NCBI GenBank assembly: GCA_025201865.1
Contig: MU602960.1
Coordinates: 1-30,267, forward strand
Direction of reading: 5' to 3'
Length of the DNA: 30,267 nt
Source of the DNA: Ramicandelaber brevisporus
Lineage: Eukaryota > Kickxellomycota > Ramicandelaberales > Ramicandelaberaceae
The stretch's first letter is position 1. The number at the start of each line of letters is the position of its first letter. The position numbers and the translations under genes are program-made. Shown here piece after piece: positions 1-9,293 of the stretch. The notes beneath the pieces are model-generated. The model was not told the origin of the DNA. It did not search any database and was given only the letters and a program-made list of their open reading frames with translations.

Positions 1-222
1 GTGGCCAAGCTCGACAGCGACGCCAGCTTCGCGCGCTTTGCAGCTCGCCCCGCAGCCGTTGTGCGGAGGTGGCTCGCGTGCGGCGCAGCCACCAGTGCCG
101 AGCGGCCGGTTGATCCAGCGCTGACGCTGATTGTCACCCGCATGCTCTCTGTCGATCCATCGCTGCGGCCGTCGTGTGCCGACATCCTGCGCGAGCCGTG
201 CTTCGCCAAGCTCCTCCTGTAA
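1..222 (+). CDS. 3' end of a protein kinase-like gene (5' truncated by window)
   Basis: The frame is open from the first base and ends with TAA at 220-222, so only the last 73 codons are visible. The stretch LTLIVTRMLSVDPSLRPSC followed by ADILREPCF matches the end of a eukaryotic protein kinase domain (subdomain XI), where the invariant Arg sits in a D-P-x-x-R-P-[ST]-A-x-x-[IL]-L pattern just before a Pro-Phe-Phe-like end. The ATP-binding loop, catalytic Asp and DFG would lie upstream of the window, so the kinase class cannot be assigned. There is no tail after the domain, which suggests a C-terminal catalytic domain. The fragment is noticeably richer in G+C than most neighbouring genes. It converges with the MFS gene at 538. 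The kinase call rests on one motif and is moderate. Confidence 0.55.
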   Translation: MAKLDSDASFARFAARPAAVVRRWLACGAATSAERPVDPALTLIVTRMLSVDPSLRPSCADILREPCFAKLLL

Positions 223-537
223 TCTACACTCCAGCATCGCCGCTGCCACCACCATCTCTCCCTTTCTCCTCCCTCTCCCTCTTCTCTTCTCTTCTCTTCC
301 CGCCGCGTGTTTGTGCGCACAGGCTGCGCCGCGCCGCTCCATCCCTCCCTCCCTTTCTCGGCTTCTCCCGCTCTCGCGCTCCGACTCTCCAGCGCTGTAC
401 TTGTACTCTTGTTCATATCGTCGTCCTAATCTCTGTTCTCTATCGTCGTTTGCTTTAATGTTTAATTACAATCATACTTAATCTACTCAAATTTAGCCTT
501 GTATGAGATATATCATTAATACGCAATGAGAAGTATA
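223..537. other. intergenic, pyrimidine-rich convergent spacer
   Basis: This stretch lies between two convergent stop codons. It is strongly C/T-rich on the + strand, with repeated CTTCTCTT-like runs around 280-300, and becomes A/T-rich towards 460-537. Short open frames here are low-complexity Ser/Pro/Leu translations of the pyrimidine tract, and I see no gene. Confidence 0.6.
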
Positions 538-2325
538 TTAATCAATGGTTTTTCTTAGCGGAACATGTCTAATGAAGAGTGCGGCGAGGAAACCAAGAAC
601 GACAAATGGCACGGTGACAATGTACATGGTGTGCAGTGAACTGACATAGGCTGAAATGATTTCGTCCGCAATTTCTTTTGGCTGCATCCGAATTGTTGTT
701 TGTGACTGGGATGCAATCTTGGCCAATTCGGGCGAGAGATGGGAGCTCAGTTCGTTATTCAGCACAGTGGACTGGACAGCCAGACCGATGATGCCACCAA
801 GAGACCGCAGGAACTGTAGCAGCGAGGTGACGTTGGCCATGTCCGATTGAGGAACACTTGTCTGGCATGCCAATGTCACACTGGCCATACCAATGCCCAT
901 GCCCATACCACCGATGAGCAAGTAACCGATGAGCTTGCCATTCGAGGTGGTCTCTGTCCAGGTCGACACCAAGCCAATGCCGACTGCCATGACGGCCGGG
1001 CTAATGGAGAGATATGGGACGTAGACGCCGGTCTTGGAGATGATCGCACCCATGATGACAGAAACGAATGATGAGCCGAGCATGAACGGGAGCAGCCGCA
1101 AACCGGAGGAGGTGGCGGAGGAATCGCGAACGACCTGGAAATAAACTGGACCAAAGTAGGCGATGCTGTAGAGACCAAACATGACCATTGAGCCCTGGAT
1201 GAACGAGAAGGCACAGTTTCTAACCGCGAACAGGCGCAGCGGAATGAGAGGAATCTTGGCTACCTTGAGCTCGACGTACACGAAAATGGCAAGAAGAACG
1301 ATGCCGACCACCAGAAGTGCAATGACTTGAGCAGAGTTCCATGGATAGTCGCGGCCGCCCCAAGTCATGGCGAGAAGGAAGCAAATCAAGCCCGACACCA
1401 AGAAGAAGGCACCGAGGTAATCAATCTTGCCCAGCTTCTCACGGATGTTGCCCTTTGGACGCGGCAGCTTGAGCTTCCACCAAACGACGGCAACACCAAA
1501 TGGACCAACAAAGAGGTTCAGGTAGAATCCCCAGCGCCAGCCTCCATGACCAGCGTCAGTGAACGCACCGCCCAAAAGTGGTCCAACAACAGACGAGAGA
1601 GCAAACACGCTCATAATGATGCCCATGTACTTGCCACGGTCGCGCAGACTCACAATGTCGGAAACAATGATAATGACGAGCGACATCAGACCGCCACCGC
1701 CGATACCGGCAACGGCGCGACCGATGATCAGCATGATCATGCTCTGTGCTGCGCCACAGATGGCCGAACCAACCTCGAAGATGAAAATGGCAAAGTATAG
1801 CATCTCCACTCGACCAAACACATCGGCTAGACGACCATACATTGGCTGGATTGCAGTGCTTGTCAGCATGTAAGCTAGGCCGACCCAGTTGATCAAATCG
1901 AGCCTGCCAAAATCGGACGCAATCTGTGGGAGGGCAGTTCCTACGATGGTGTTGTCGAGCATGGCCAGGAACAGAACCACTGCTAGTGCGGAAATAATCA
2001 TGACCAGTTCCTTGGGAGTGTAGGCTGCCCTTTGACTGCCGCTCTTGCTTGCGTCACCGGCATCACTGGCATCGGTGGCGTCGCCAATTGTTCGCTCTGC
2101 ATCGAGTGGTTCGATCTTGTGGCCGCTGGGAGAATATTCGTATTGTGTATCGGTCTCACGAGCAGTGTCGAGATCGATTGGGTTGTAAACATCCTTTTCG
2201 GAAGAATAGTGTGTGGCGGGTAAGTACGCAGGAGAAGGGGAAGAAGGTGGATACGCAATGGGAGAATTGGCATGACTTGGGCCGTCTTCGAGAGAATGCC
2301 CTCTCTCGTAGTTGATTTGTGACAT
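538..2325 (-). CDS. MFS multidrug/toxin exporter, DHA2 (14-TM) type
   Basis: A plasma- or vacuolar-membrane proton antiporter of the major facilitator superfamily, DHA2 branch, which exports drugs or toxins or moves siderophores or basic amino acids; the substrate cannot be read from sequence. The 595-residue protein has a Ser/Pro/Asp-rich cytosolic N-terminus (about 1-105) and then many hydrophobic segments. Diagnostic motifs are LDNTIVGTALPQ (about 123-134, DHA2 motif D1), YGRLADVFGR (163-172, motif A), IGRAVAGIGGGGL (201-213) and SVVGPLLGGAFTD (245-257, motif C antiporter signature). The frame stays open upstream to 2436. I chose the ATG at 2323-2325 because the extra 37 residues are a translated pyrimidine-rich leader and MSQINYERG begins an ordinary hydrophilic tail. 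Divergent from the HSF-type gene. Confidence 0.9.
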   Translation of the reverse strand: MSQINYERGHSLEDGPSHANSPIAYPPSSPSPAYLPATHYSSEKDVYNPIDLDTARETDTQYEYSPSGHKIEPLDAERTIGDATDASDAGDASKSGSQRAAYTPKELVMIISALAVVLFLAMLDNTIVGTALPQIASDFGRLDLINWVGLAYMLTSTAIQPMYGRLADVFGRVEMLYFAIFIFEVGSAICGAAQSMIMLIIGRAVAGIGGGGLMSLVIIIVSDIVSLRDRGKYMGIIMSVFALSSVVGPLLGGAFTDAGHGGWRWGFYLNLFVGPFGVAVVWWKLKLPRPKGNIREKLGKIDYLGAFFLVSGLICFLLAMTWGGRDYPWNSAQVIALLVVGIVLLAIFVYVELKVAKIPLIPLRLFAVRNCAFSFIQGSMVMFGLYSIAYFGPVYFQVVRDSSATSSGLRLLPFMLGSSFVSVIMGAIISKTGVYVPYLSISPAVMAVGIGLVSTWTETTSNGKLIGYLLIGGMGMGIGMASVTLACQTSVPQSDMANVTSLLQFLRSLGGIIGLAVQSTVLNNELSSHLSPELAKIASQSQTTIRMQPKEIADEIISAYVSSLHTMYIVTVPFVVLGFLAALFIRHVPLRKTID

Positions 2326-3323
2326 GGCTTGCGAGAAAGAGAGAGAGAGAGGAAGAAAAAAGGTGAGAAGAGAAGAGATGTAAAACGGTATGATGGTGTG
2401 CGATATGCTAGACACGGAGGTTGCCATGACGGACATTGAATGTCCTCCTTTTATTAGTTTCAGGACTGGATCTTGGCAGCGGAGGTATAGGCTGGGTGAA
2501 CCGTTTCGTTATGCAGGCTGGAAAAATCATTTCAGATTTCTCCCCAATCGACCCAATCATTCGCGAAGGCTCGGCGAATTCAAAGTGCCAGAATGTTTGG
2601 AATTCCGCACAAGCCAGCCACATGGCTTTTTTTTCTCGCTTCATTAGCAATCTTCGGCGATCGTGTTTATCGTTTCATTTTTAATAAATAGGAGAAAAAA
2701 GAGTTAAATTGACAGTATTCTGGCTACGCCGCTGGCAGGTCAGTTTTTGTTATTTTTATTTGTCTGTCTGCTGTCTGCCGTGAGTTCAGTTATTTACCAG
2801 GTCGGCTCGTGAGCAGCAAAAGGAATAAAGCTCTGAGTCTATTCTATTTTTGGATTGACTTGCGCACGCGTTCTTTGATATGCATTACAATGTCCAATCC
2901 GTGCATGTGCGCACGCAGTCCTCTGGTGCAGTATCTACCTCCTCCATCTCCCATAAAACCTCTTTGATGCAACTCGAAGTATGAATATGGCCTCCCTCTT
3001 TCTTTGTATCAGTACCTCTCATCTTCACCCATTCTGATTCGCATCTGGAATTGCCTCCTCATTCTGAAATTGTACGTTCAATACCATTCCTCTCGATTAC
3101 AACCCACTATTGAGCATGGATACCTATGGATTCAAGAGTACATGCACACACACAATGGATTGAAGAATCCCTACAATCCTCTCGCATCTTTAAACTGCAC
3201 CACTTACCGAACCTATCCTCTTGCCTCCCCTCCAGTCTGCAACTGCTTTTGTACTGACATTACTCATATCCATATCTTCGTATTCTCGCTGTTTCTAGAC
3301 CAGAGACTTTATCCCCCCACAAC
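2326..3323. promoter_or_regulatory. divergent intergenic region between MFS exporter and HSF-type gene
   Basis: About 1 kb separates the two divergent start codons and should contain both promoters and 5' leaders. No frame here looks like protein. The minus side next to the MFS start is purine-rich on the + strand (GAGAGAGAGAGG near 2340). A 9-bp direct repeat, TGCGCACGC, occurs at 2861-2869 and 2908-2916 and could be a paired binding site. The last 300 bases before the HSF start are C/T-rich. Promoter function is inferred from position only. Confidence 0.4.
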
Positions 3324-4625
3324 ATGCCTGCATTGTCCAAGTTTCCAGCGAAGCTCTTTGACCTGTTGTCTGGCCCGACATGCCCGCCAATTATGCGGTG
3401 GTCACCAGATGGTACATCCTTTGAAATTACTGACAAAGACTTGTTCGAAAAGGAGTACCTCTTGGAGTGCTTTCCGAGCATGAACCAGGGCTTTTCCACA
3501 TTCAAGCGCCAGCTTACTGACCACCAGTTCAAAAACTTGCGCGATGGCCGCAAGAACACAAGTGACAAGAGCGGTGAGTGGAGACATGACTATTTCATCC
3601 GTGGTTGTCCGGAGCTGTTGACTGCTATTATCCGCAAAAAGCGCGATCGCGGCAAAGGAGGACGTGAAGATGAAGACACTGACGCTGACTACGCCACACC
3701 TCCACCAGCCAAGATGTATCGCAAGACTCGGTCGACTCGGTCGACCCCTAAGAAGGATTTTTGCCCAATTGATATCCAAAGTGAGCTCGAATCATTGGCC
3801 AAGCGATCTCAGTTACGGACTCCACCTGTGAATACTTTGATGGGACATTTGCCAAATCATACTAGTTTGGTGGCAAATTATAACAATCCAGTCGTTCCAC
3901 CAGCACAAACTAGCTACATCCAGAAGCAGCAACAACAACAACAGCAGCAACAACAGTCATTACAGCCTGCCATTTCCGCGTCGATGATGGGTCTCACACA
4001 GCCAGTTCCGTGGTCACAAAGCTGGATAGACAGTGCCACAGCAGCTGCAGCGGCCGCCACGGCAGCACTGATAAATGCTACAAATTACTCACTGACACCT
4101 CCCGAGTATAGTGGCACTACAGCCGAACAGCTCAGTCCTTTGATGAAATGCAATATCAAAGGTAGAACATCGATTGTGGCTGGCCCCACTCCACCAAATG
4201 ACTCTCCTATTATGGTTCCCAGCGTTGCCACAAGTGGTCTCCCACACATCCAGAGTACATTACCCTTGCACTGGCCTATCGGATCAACTTTTCCGCCAAC
4301 ATTTGAAATGGTTGTAAGCACGAGCAACATCAACATCAATCAGAATATGCTAAATCCGTCGTATACAGATCCACCATATCTGCCATACTTCTCTTCTATA
4401 GTCCAGCCTGAACACACGCAGTTACTTCAGAATTGCGACGTATTAAAGCTCCAATCTTCATCTGGAGACTTTAATGACCAAGCCATCGGAGATTTCGACT
4501 ATAGTAGTGGAATCGATCCATCGCTGATTCTCAAGAACTTTCAACTAGCTATGAATCCAATGGCAGTGTCAACATATTCCCAAATTGCGTCACTAGGGTC
4601 CAGTACAGCTTTCATCAGTAATTAG
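3324..4625 (+). CDS. HSF-type DNA-binding transcription factor (divergent)
   Basis: A nuclear regulator with an HSF-type winged-helix domain at about residues 6-105 of 433. Visible elements are FPAKLFDLL (7-15), IMRWSPDGTSFEI (23-35), FSTFKRQL (57-64), WRHDYFIRG (86-94) and LLTAIIRKK (98-106), which match the order F-x-x-K-L, W-x-x-x-G-x-S-F-x-I, S-F-x-R-Q-L, H-x-x-F-x-R-G, I-x-R-K of the family. The recognition helix is unusual: TFKRQLTDHQF replaces the canonical SFVRQLNMYGF. No clear hydrophobic heptad (HR-A/B trimerisation) region follows; the rest is Ser/Thr/Pro/Gln-rich with about ten Gln at 202-211 and an Ala run near 240-252. It may be an HSF/Skn7/Sfl1-like factor rather than the general heat-shock regulator. 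The start ATG follows a CAAC context. Confidence 0.8.
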   Translation: MPALSKFPAKLFDLLSGPTCPPIMRWSPDGTSFEITDKDLFEKEYLLECFPSMNQGFSTFKRQLTDHQFKNLRDGRKNTSDKSGEWRHDYFIRGCPELLTAIIRKKRDRGKGGREDEDTDADYATPPPAKMYRKTRSTRSTPKKDFCPIDIQSELESLAKRSQLRTPPVNTLMGHLPNHTSLVANYNNPVVPPAQTSYIQKQQQQQQQQQQSLQPAISASMMGLTQPVPWSQSWIDSATAAAAAATAALINATNYSLTPPEYSGTTAEQLSPLMKCNIKGRTSIVAGPTPPNDSPIMVPSVATSGLPHIQSTLPLHWPIGSTFPPTFEMVVSTSNININQNMLNPSYTDPPYLPYFSSIVQPEHTQLLQNCDVLKLQSSSGDFNDQAIGDFDYSSGIDPSLILKNFQLAMNPMAVSTYSQIASLGSSTAFISN

Positions 4626-5990
4626 TAGCTCATTGCACATGCATTCAAAAAGAAATACCACTAAACCTTTTTATTGTATACACTTTCTAATTTGCACTTT
4701 ACTTTTTTATATATTTTGATTTATTTTGGCAAATCCGCCTGGGTCCGGAATGGTTTCGCCCGAGCGAGGAAAAACGCAAAATAACTCGACCCTTTTTTAA
4801 TCGGTCTAACATATTCCTTTGCTCAACTAACAGGATGTTGTCTTGCACCAAACTTTAACCATTAGGGCTCTCCGGATCGCTGATTGCGACGATGAAGTCC
4901 ATTTCTCAAGATTCAAGTACGGCTCCGAGATATTGTCGTTCAAAGAAGCCGTTTTGTCTGATAAAGTACCACTACCTGTTTAGCCAACTTGAAAGTCGGA
5001 TTTCATGTCGATCAACATTGGTCTTCAATGACACTCTTTGAGGCACATCGTTGCATGGCTGATTTGGAGTATTATCCCAATTCGAGACCACGGACACTTT
5101 TCTCGATTTAACTCGGCAACCAACTCAGTCAGAGTTGCGATTCAAAAGAGGAGCAAGTTCGTTGGGATCGGGCTAGTGGCTCTGCAAAGTTTGGAGAGGG
5201 TTGAATTACGGGTTCGAGAATGGCGAGTGTGGACGTTAGTGAGGTCAGTTATTTGCACGAGTTGGAATCGACCAGCCCACTTCCACCCAAAACCTCATCA
5301 CACTCTCCATACAATGTCCACCCCATCTTCCCCGCTCATTCACTTATATTTCTCTTCGACTTCTTCAAGCACTGGCGTTGTTCCTCCCTTTGTCCCCAGG
5401 TGCTGGCGTGTTTTGGCGCGGTGTTCGGTCCCCGTGGTGGTTGTCCCTCTGCCGCCAGGTTGGTGTGGCTGGCATTCCGGGTTTTCCCAGCGGCATGTTC
5501 CATCCGTCTCCCTCCCCTCTTGGTTCGTCCCTCTTCCGTTGGCTTTTCTCCCCCACCTCTTGCTTGCTGTCGTTGGTCATTGGTTGTCGTCAAGTGAAGG
5601 TGGTTGCGTTGGCTGTCAGCACCTGTTCCCCCGTTGCTGTCGCCATGCTATGTTTTTTTTTCCGGTTCGTTTCGGTTCGGTTCGGTATTAATCTTAATTC
5701 TTATCCACCTCTACTAGTAATTAGGTCGTTAAGGACGGGAAATATGTGTCTTCGGACATCCTCCCACTGTGTCTCTTTCGACGACCTGTATCCTAGCACG
5801 TCAAGTCCTGGTGCCAGGCGGTGATTTTAAAATCTCACTGGTTCCAGGCGGATGAGCCCATTTCAACGTCCGGATAGATAAAGAAGAAGAAGAAGAAAAA
5901 CATGAGAAGAAACGACACAGACATGACAGGTAATAAGAGGAGTGAGTAGTAATAAGAAAGAAAATTGTAGTAGTGTAATAAAAGAATGGC
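4626..5990. other. 1.37-kb intergenic region without a convincing gene
   Basis: This is the longest stretch without a gene. A 217-codon frame (5038-5691) and shorter ones exist, but their later parts are Val/Cys/Phe/Pro-rich low complexity and match nothing I know. A 50-codon open segment at about 4834-4986 has ordinary amino-acid composition but no start codon and could be a gene remnant. ATCCGCCTGG at 4733-4742 reappears inverted as CCAGGCGGAT at 5844-5853, and CCAGGCGG also occurs at 5814-5821, flanking a TTTTAAAA core. A TTTTTT run ends near 4798. I looked for tRNA, 5S and U6 signatures and found none. Confidence 0.5.
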
Positions 5991-7253
5991 TTAGTTTGGT
6001 GAAGGCGATTGTGAGGTGGCACGTGGCGGGAAGTGCTGCTGGATTGCATAGGCGGTGGCCTTTGGCAGCATGTGCCGCATGCGAGTAATCTTGGTGAGCA
6101 AGTATCTGTCAGCTTCAGCCATCACTCGGCCAGTTGCATTGTGGATTGCAAAAGAGTTGGTTGCAGTGAAGGCCGGAGAGGATATTCCAGATGATGCCGG
6201 TAGAGAAGCTGATTCTGAGTTGGATGGATCAATTGGTGTCAGCAGCCCGGAGTAGGCAGCCTGTTTGGCGTCACCCGTGCCAGCAGGCTCAGTGGCTCCA
6301 GCCTCGTTCTCAAACCACCAGCGTGGAATCATTGGGACTGGCTCAGTGACATTGATAGTGCCATCGGCTGTAATCTTCTCAATCTTGTCTGGGTTGTTTG
6401 TGAGGAGTCTAATATTGCGAGCACCAAGATCACGCAAAATGGCATGGGCCGATTCGTAAGTGCGAGCATCAGGTGGATGGTTGAGAAGCACATTGGCAGT
6501 GACTGTATCGTGTCCCATATCCTGCAGATTGTACGCACGCAGCTTCTCCATCAGCCCAATACCACGGCCCTCCTGGCGCAGATACACCACAATGCCGCGA
6601 CCTTCTTCACGCATCAGTCTCATTGCCTCAGCAAGCTGATAGCCACAGTCACAGCGAGTAGACATGACGGTTTCGCCAGTGAAGCATTCGGAGTGGATGC
6701 GAACCAGCGGGGGACCGCGCTCGGCAGTCTGGGCAGTGCGCTGTTGGACCAATTCTTTAGCCGACTGTTCATCACTGACCGAAGTGGCTGCACCGCGTGT
6801 TCGACGGACAAGCTCATTGTCACCTGACCGCAACTGATTGAGAGACTCGCTGATGATGTCGTCGCCGTATACAATGGCCATGTGTTCTTTGCCGTCGGCA
6901 CTGCCGCGATAGAGATGAAGCCGGAACGTGCCCTCTGGATTGGGAATGCGAGCTTGAACCTCACAGCGCATCTCAGGTGTCAGAGTAGTCGAGGCAGTGT
7001 TTGGAAGAGTGAGGTTGAGTATGCTCAGCGGCGGAGGCAGATCATGGCCGCCGTGAGAGTTAGTCTTGGAGTCGGCTGGGTCCAAAGATGGCGTCGAGAG
7101 GTGGTCAATACGTTCGACTGTGACAGTCTGCTGTTGTTGCTGTTGTTGCTGTTGCTGCTGTTGCTGCTGTTGCTGCTGTTGTTGGAAGGAGAGTTGCTTG
7201 CGGAGTTCAACTGGCAGGAGCGCAGCGAAACCGTCTTCAGAGTGTACAGACAT
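5991..7253 (-). CDS. RIB1: GTP cyclohydrolase II (riboflavin biosynthesis, RIB1/RibA)
   Basis: Cytosolic zinc enzyme for the first committed step of riboflavin synthesis: GTP to the 2,5-diaminopyrimidine ribosyl phosphate with loss of formate and pyrophosphate. The 420-residue protein shows RIHSECFTG (185-193) and STRCDCGYQL (198-207), giving the zinc triad C190, C201, C203 with the C-x10-C-x-C spacing of RibA. YLRQEGRGIGL (224-234), AHAILRDLGARNIRL (269-283) and LTNNPDK (284-290) are further family signatures. It is a stand-alone cyclohydrolase II, with no DHBP synthase domain, as in other fungi. An N-terminal extension of about 90 residues carries 19 consecutive Gln (24-42), which is odd for this enzyme. 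The open frame runs upstream to 7580, but that part translates a CTT microsatellite leader, so I chose the ATG at 7251-7253. Confidence 0.95.
   Translation of the reverse strand: MSVHSEDGFAALLPVELRKQLSFQQQQQQQQQQQQQQQQQQQTVTVERIDHLSTPSLDPADSKTNSHGGHDLPPPLSILNLTLPNTASTTLTPEMRCEVQARIPNPEGTFRLHLYRGSADGKEHMAIVYGDDIISESLNQLRSGDNELVRRTRGAATSVSDEQSAKELVQQRTAQTAERGPPLVRIHSECFTGETVMSTRCDCGYQLAEAMRLMREEGRGIVVYLRQEGRGIGLMEKLRAYNLQDMGHDTVTANVLLNHPPDARTYESAHAILRDLGARNIRLLTNNPDKIEKITADGTINVTEPVPMIPRWWFENEAGATEPAGTGDAKQAAYSGLLTPIDPSNSESASLPASSGISSPAFTATNSFAIHNATGRVMAEADRYLLTKITRMRHMLPKATAYAIQQHFPPRATSQSPSPN
7128..7184 (-). repeat. CAG/CAA trinucleotide run coding 19 glutamines
   Basis: Nineteen consecutive Gln codons, a mix of CAG and CAA read on the minus strand, lie near the N-terminus of RIB1. 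Interruption of CAG by CAA suggests a tract that is partly stabilised against slippage. Confidence 0.9.
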
Positions 7254-8049
7254 TGTATATTGTGTAAAAGTAGTAAAAGTGGTTGTGGAAGAGTCTTCAC
7301 CAGCTAATCTGTTTAGATGGCGTTGGACAGGGCAAGAGAGATTGAAGAAGAAGAAGAAGAAGAAGAAAAAGAGTTTGAAAAAGGTGAAGTAGGTAGCACA
7401 GGATGCGCAAGCAAGAGCAAGAGCAACAGTAGGAGCAGGAGCAAGAGTGGGGTGATGAGTAAACGGAGGTTTCTTTTGTATGCGGCTGAAGAAGGCGGGA
7501 AAGCGAGTCGCCGAAGTGCTGAAAAATATTTGGATTTGAAATCTTGGCTTGCAGTTTCGATGGCGAAATGTTCTGCACAAAGTGGATTGATGGATTGATG
7601 GATGGATGGATGGATGATATGCAAAAGACGAGATAGCAGAACGACGGAGCCGATGTTAAATAGAAGTAGGAACATCGTCGCATGACGCACACAGGCCACC
7701 AAAGGGCATTATTAATCAAGAATTTTTTTTACCATTCTCACGGCGTCTGTCACCATCGCTCAGGTGCTGACGTGGCCTGCTGCATCGAATACCGTAAGCC
7801 GTGTTATGCAATACTACTGCGCCACTATAGATACATCGCGTCAGCTCAAATATCTGATACACAGCGTGGTCGTTCGCAGCTACACATTGCGTAATGTTCT
7901 ATCGTACATGCGCAGCAGCAAAGTTAACTTCAGTGTTACAAGTAACACAAAGAATATTACTTAATACATAATATGTATGTATGTGTGTATGTGTAGATAT
8001 TCTTTTAAAGATAAAGCTGCGTTTTTATTCAGTATAAAAGTTATTCGCT
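7254..8049. other. RIB1 leader/promoter and NUC1 3' flank
   Basis: About 800 bases between the RIB1 start and the NUC1 stop (both genes on the minus strand). It holds a (GAA)n microsatellite at 7344-7367 in the presumed RIB1 leader, an imperfect GATGGATT/GGAT repeat at 7585-7617, and A/T-rich DNA near 7960-8040 that is likely the NUC1 3' end. Frames on both strands are low complexity. I see no further gene. Confidence 0.5.
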
Positions 8050-9126
8050 CTATTTCAGAGCGGCCTTTTGTTTAAATTCGAGCACCTTCATGTCACAAGA
8101 GGAGACTGAGCACAGGAATGGAAGTGAATAGCGGTTGGCAAGCTTACCAAAGAAGGTTAAGCCAGATGACTTTTCCAGCAAATCGAGTGGCACGGCAAAT
8201 GACTTCAGAGGAGTGGTTCTCTCAATTGGGGCATTGGGCATAATGAAGGCACCCACAGCCATTTTGGATGGGTTTTCAGATGGACCGGATGTGACTAGAA
8301 TGGCTTTGTACCAATGGGTGGGCACGGCTACATTAGGAGGATTACCAATGACCTGGTATCTAACGTAGAATTTGCCATCAACTGGGTCTTTGTGAGGCAT
8401 GAACAATGGGCCAGTGATAACATACACATCGTCGTAATATTTGGTCAAGTCACGAGTAAAGTTCTCAAAGTCAGCCCAAATGGCTCTGTTGAAGTTGGGT
8501 CCAACCTGAGGTGCAATATTGGTCAGCAAGAATGTCTCGTCCATGGCCTGCTGGCTGCGCTTTGCGTCTGCTGCCGGCGCCATATGTCCTCTATCAAATC
8601 CACTTGCTGTGTAGTCCACCAATCTTGCTCTGAACTGAGGCGGAATGTTTGCATCTTCCGTAAAGATAGATTCTTCACGAGTGGCTGCAGGTGCGTCGGC
8701 TGGTCTCTTTATACTCTCACGAGTCAGATGCTCAGCAACCCAATGAGGAATACGCAGCGCTCTATTGTAAACAGACACATATGCCGCGTGCGCTCCAATA
8801 TCATTGACTGGTCCTGGATATCCAAATCGGAATTCATTGCGCATATGGGCTGACAACATTCCGTACATTTTGTTCACTGAGCCGTTAGATGACAATGGTG
8901 AACCTGCTGGCATACCCAATGACGACGACGATGATGATGGAGGAGGCACAGTCAGTGCAGTAGAGGACGAGTCGTGGTTATGCACAATAGCCACTGGCGA
9001 CTCGGCTTCCTTCTTTTGCCAAAACGTGGCTGCAAACGCTCCAAACAATAATCCGCCGGCAAAGGGACTGGCTGTGCCCAGTATCCCCGACCGTAACACT
9101 GCTTGTCGTGCTGCTCTCGCTGCCAT
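8050..9126 (-). CDS. NUC1: mitochondrial DNA/RNA non-specific nuclease (NUC1 / endonuclease G)
   Basis: Sugar-nonspecific beta-beta-alpha-metal nuclease of the mitochondrial intermembrane space, acting in mtDNA turnover and, after release, in nuclear DNA breakdown. The 358-residue protein begins with a basic, Arg/Ala-rich segment and a hydrophobic stretch (about 20-35), consistent with mitochondrial targeting and a membrane anchor. A Ser/Pro-rich linker follows (50-85). The nuclease domain contains YGMLSAHMRNEFRFGY (88-103) and the family hallmark DRGHMAPAAD (178-187), where H181 is the expected general base. LTNIAPQVGPNFNRAIW (201-217) supplies the metal-binding Asn. YVITGPLF follows in the usual place. 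Length and order match yeast Nuc1 and animal EndoG. It shares a 167-bp spacer with PAM18. Confidence 0.94.
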   Translation of the reverse strand: MAARAARQAVLRSGILGTASPFAGGLLFGAFAATFWQKKEAESPVAIVHNHDSSSTALTVPPPSSSSSSLGMPAGSPLSSNGSVNKMYGMLSAHMRNEFRFGYPGPVNDIGAHAAYVSVYNRALRIPHWVAEHLTRESIKRPADAPAATREESIFTEDANIPPQFRARLVDYTASGFDRGHMAPAADAKRSQQAMDETFLLTNIAPQVGPNFNRAIWADFENFTRDLTKYYDDVYVITGPLFMPHKDPVDGKFYVRYQVIGNPPNVAVPTHWYKAILVTSGPSENPSKMAVGAFIMPNAPIERTTPLKSFAVPLDLLEKSSGLTFFGKLANRYSLPFLCSVSSCDMKVLEFKQKAALK

Positions 9127-9293
9127 CTGCTTTGCTTTGCTTTGTTTTTACTTTGTTCTGTTCTGTTCTGTTCTGTTCAGTTCTGTTCGGCAAACAACGA
9201 TCTGCCGTCAATCTACTTGCAAAAAGAAATCAATTTTTACTCGAAAAAAATAAAGCAAGCAAGCAAATCGACAACTCAATCGACAGCTCCAAC
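9127..9293. promoter_or_regulatory. bidirectional promoter between NUC1 and PAM18
   Basis: Only 167 bases separate the two divergent start codons, so both promoters and leaders must overlap here. The most visible element is a pentanucleotide tract of CTGTT units at about 9155-9186. An A-rich segment (AAAAAAATAAAG) precedes the PAM18 start. Promoter function is inferred from spacing. Confidence 0.55.

Noticed and set aside
2408-2650. Minus-strand frame upstream of the MFS gene
   Set aside because: Short, without motif, overlaps the leader of the MFS gene and has no support from composition.
3004-3483. 159-codon frame overlapping the HSF start
   Set aside because: It translates a C/T-rich leader and overlaps the well-supported HSF coding region in another frame.
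5038-5691. 217-codon plus-strand frame
   Set aside because: The second half is Val/Phe/Pro/Cys-rich translation of a C/T-rich tract, no motif is recognisable, and other frames are similarly open.
5800-5875. Possible tRNA or small RNA around TTTTAAAA with flanking CCAGGCGG
   Set aside because: No A box, B box, cloverleaf, U6 ACAGAGA or C/D box could be fitted on either strand.
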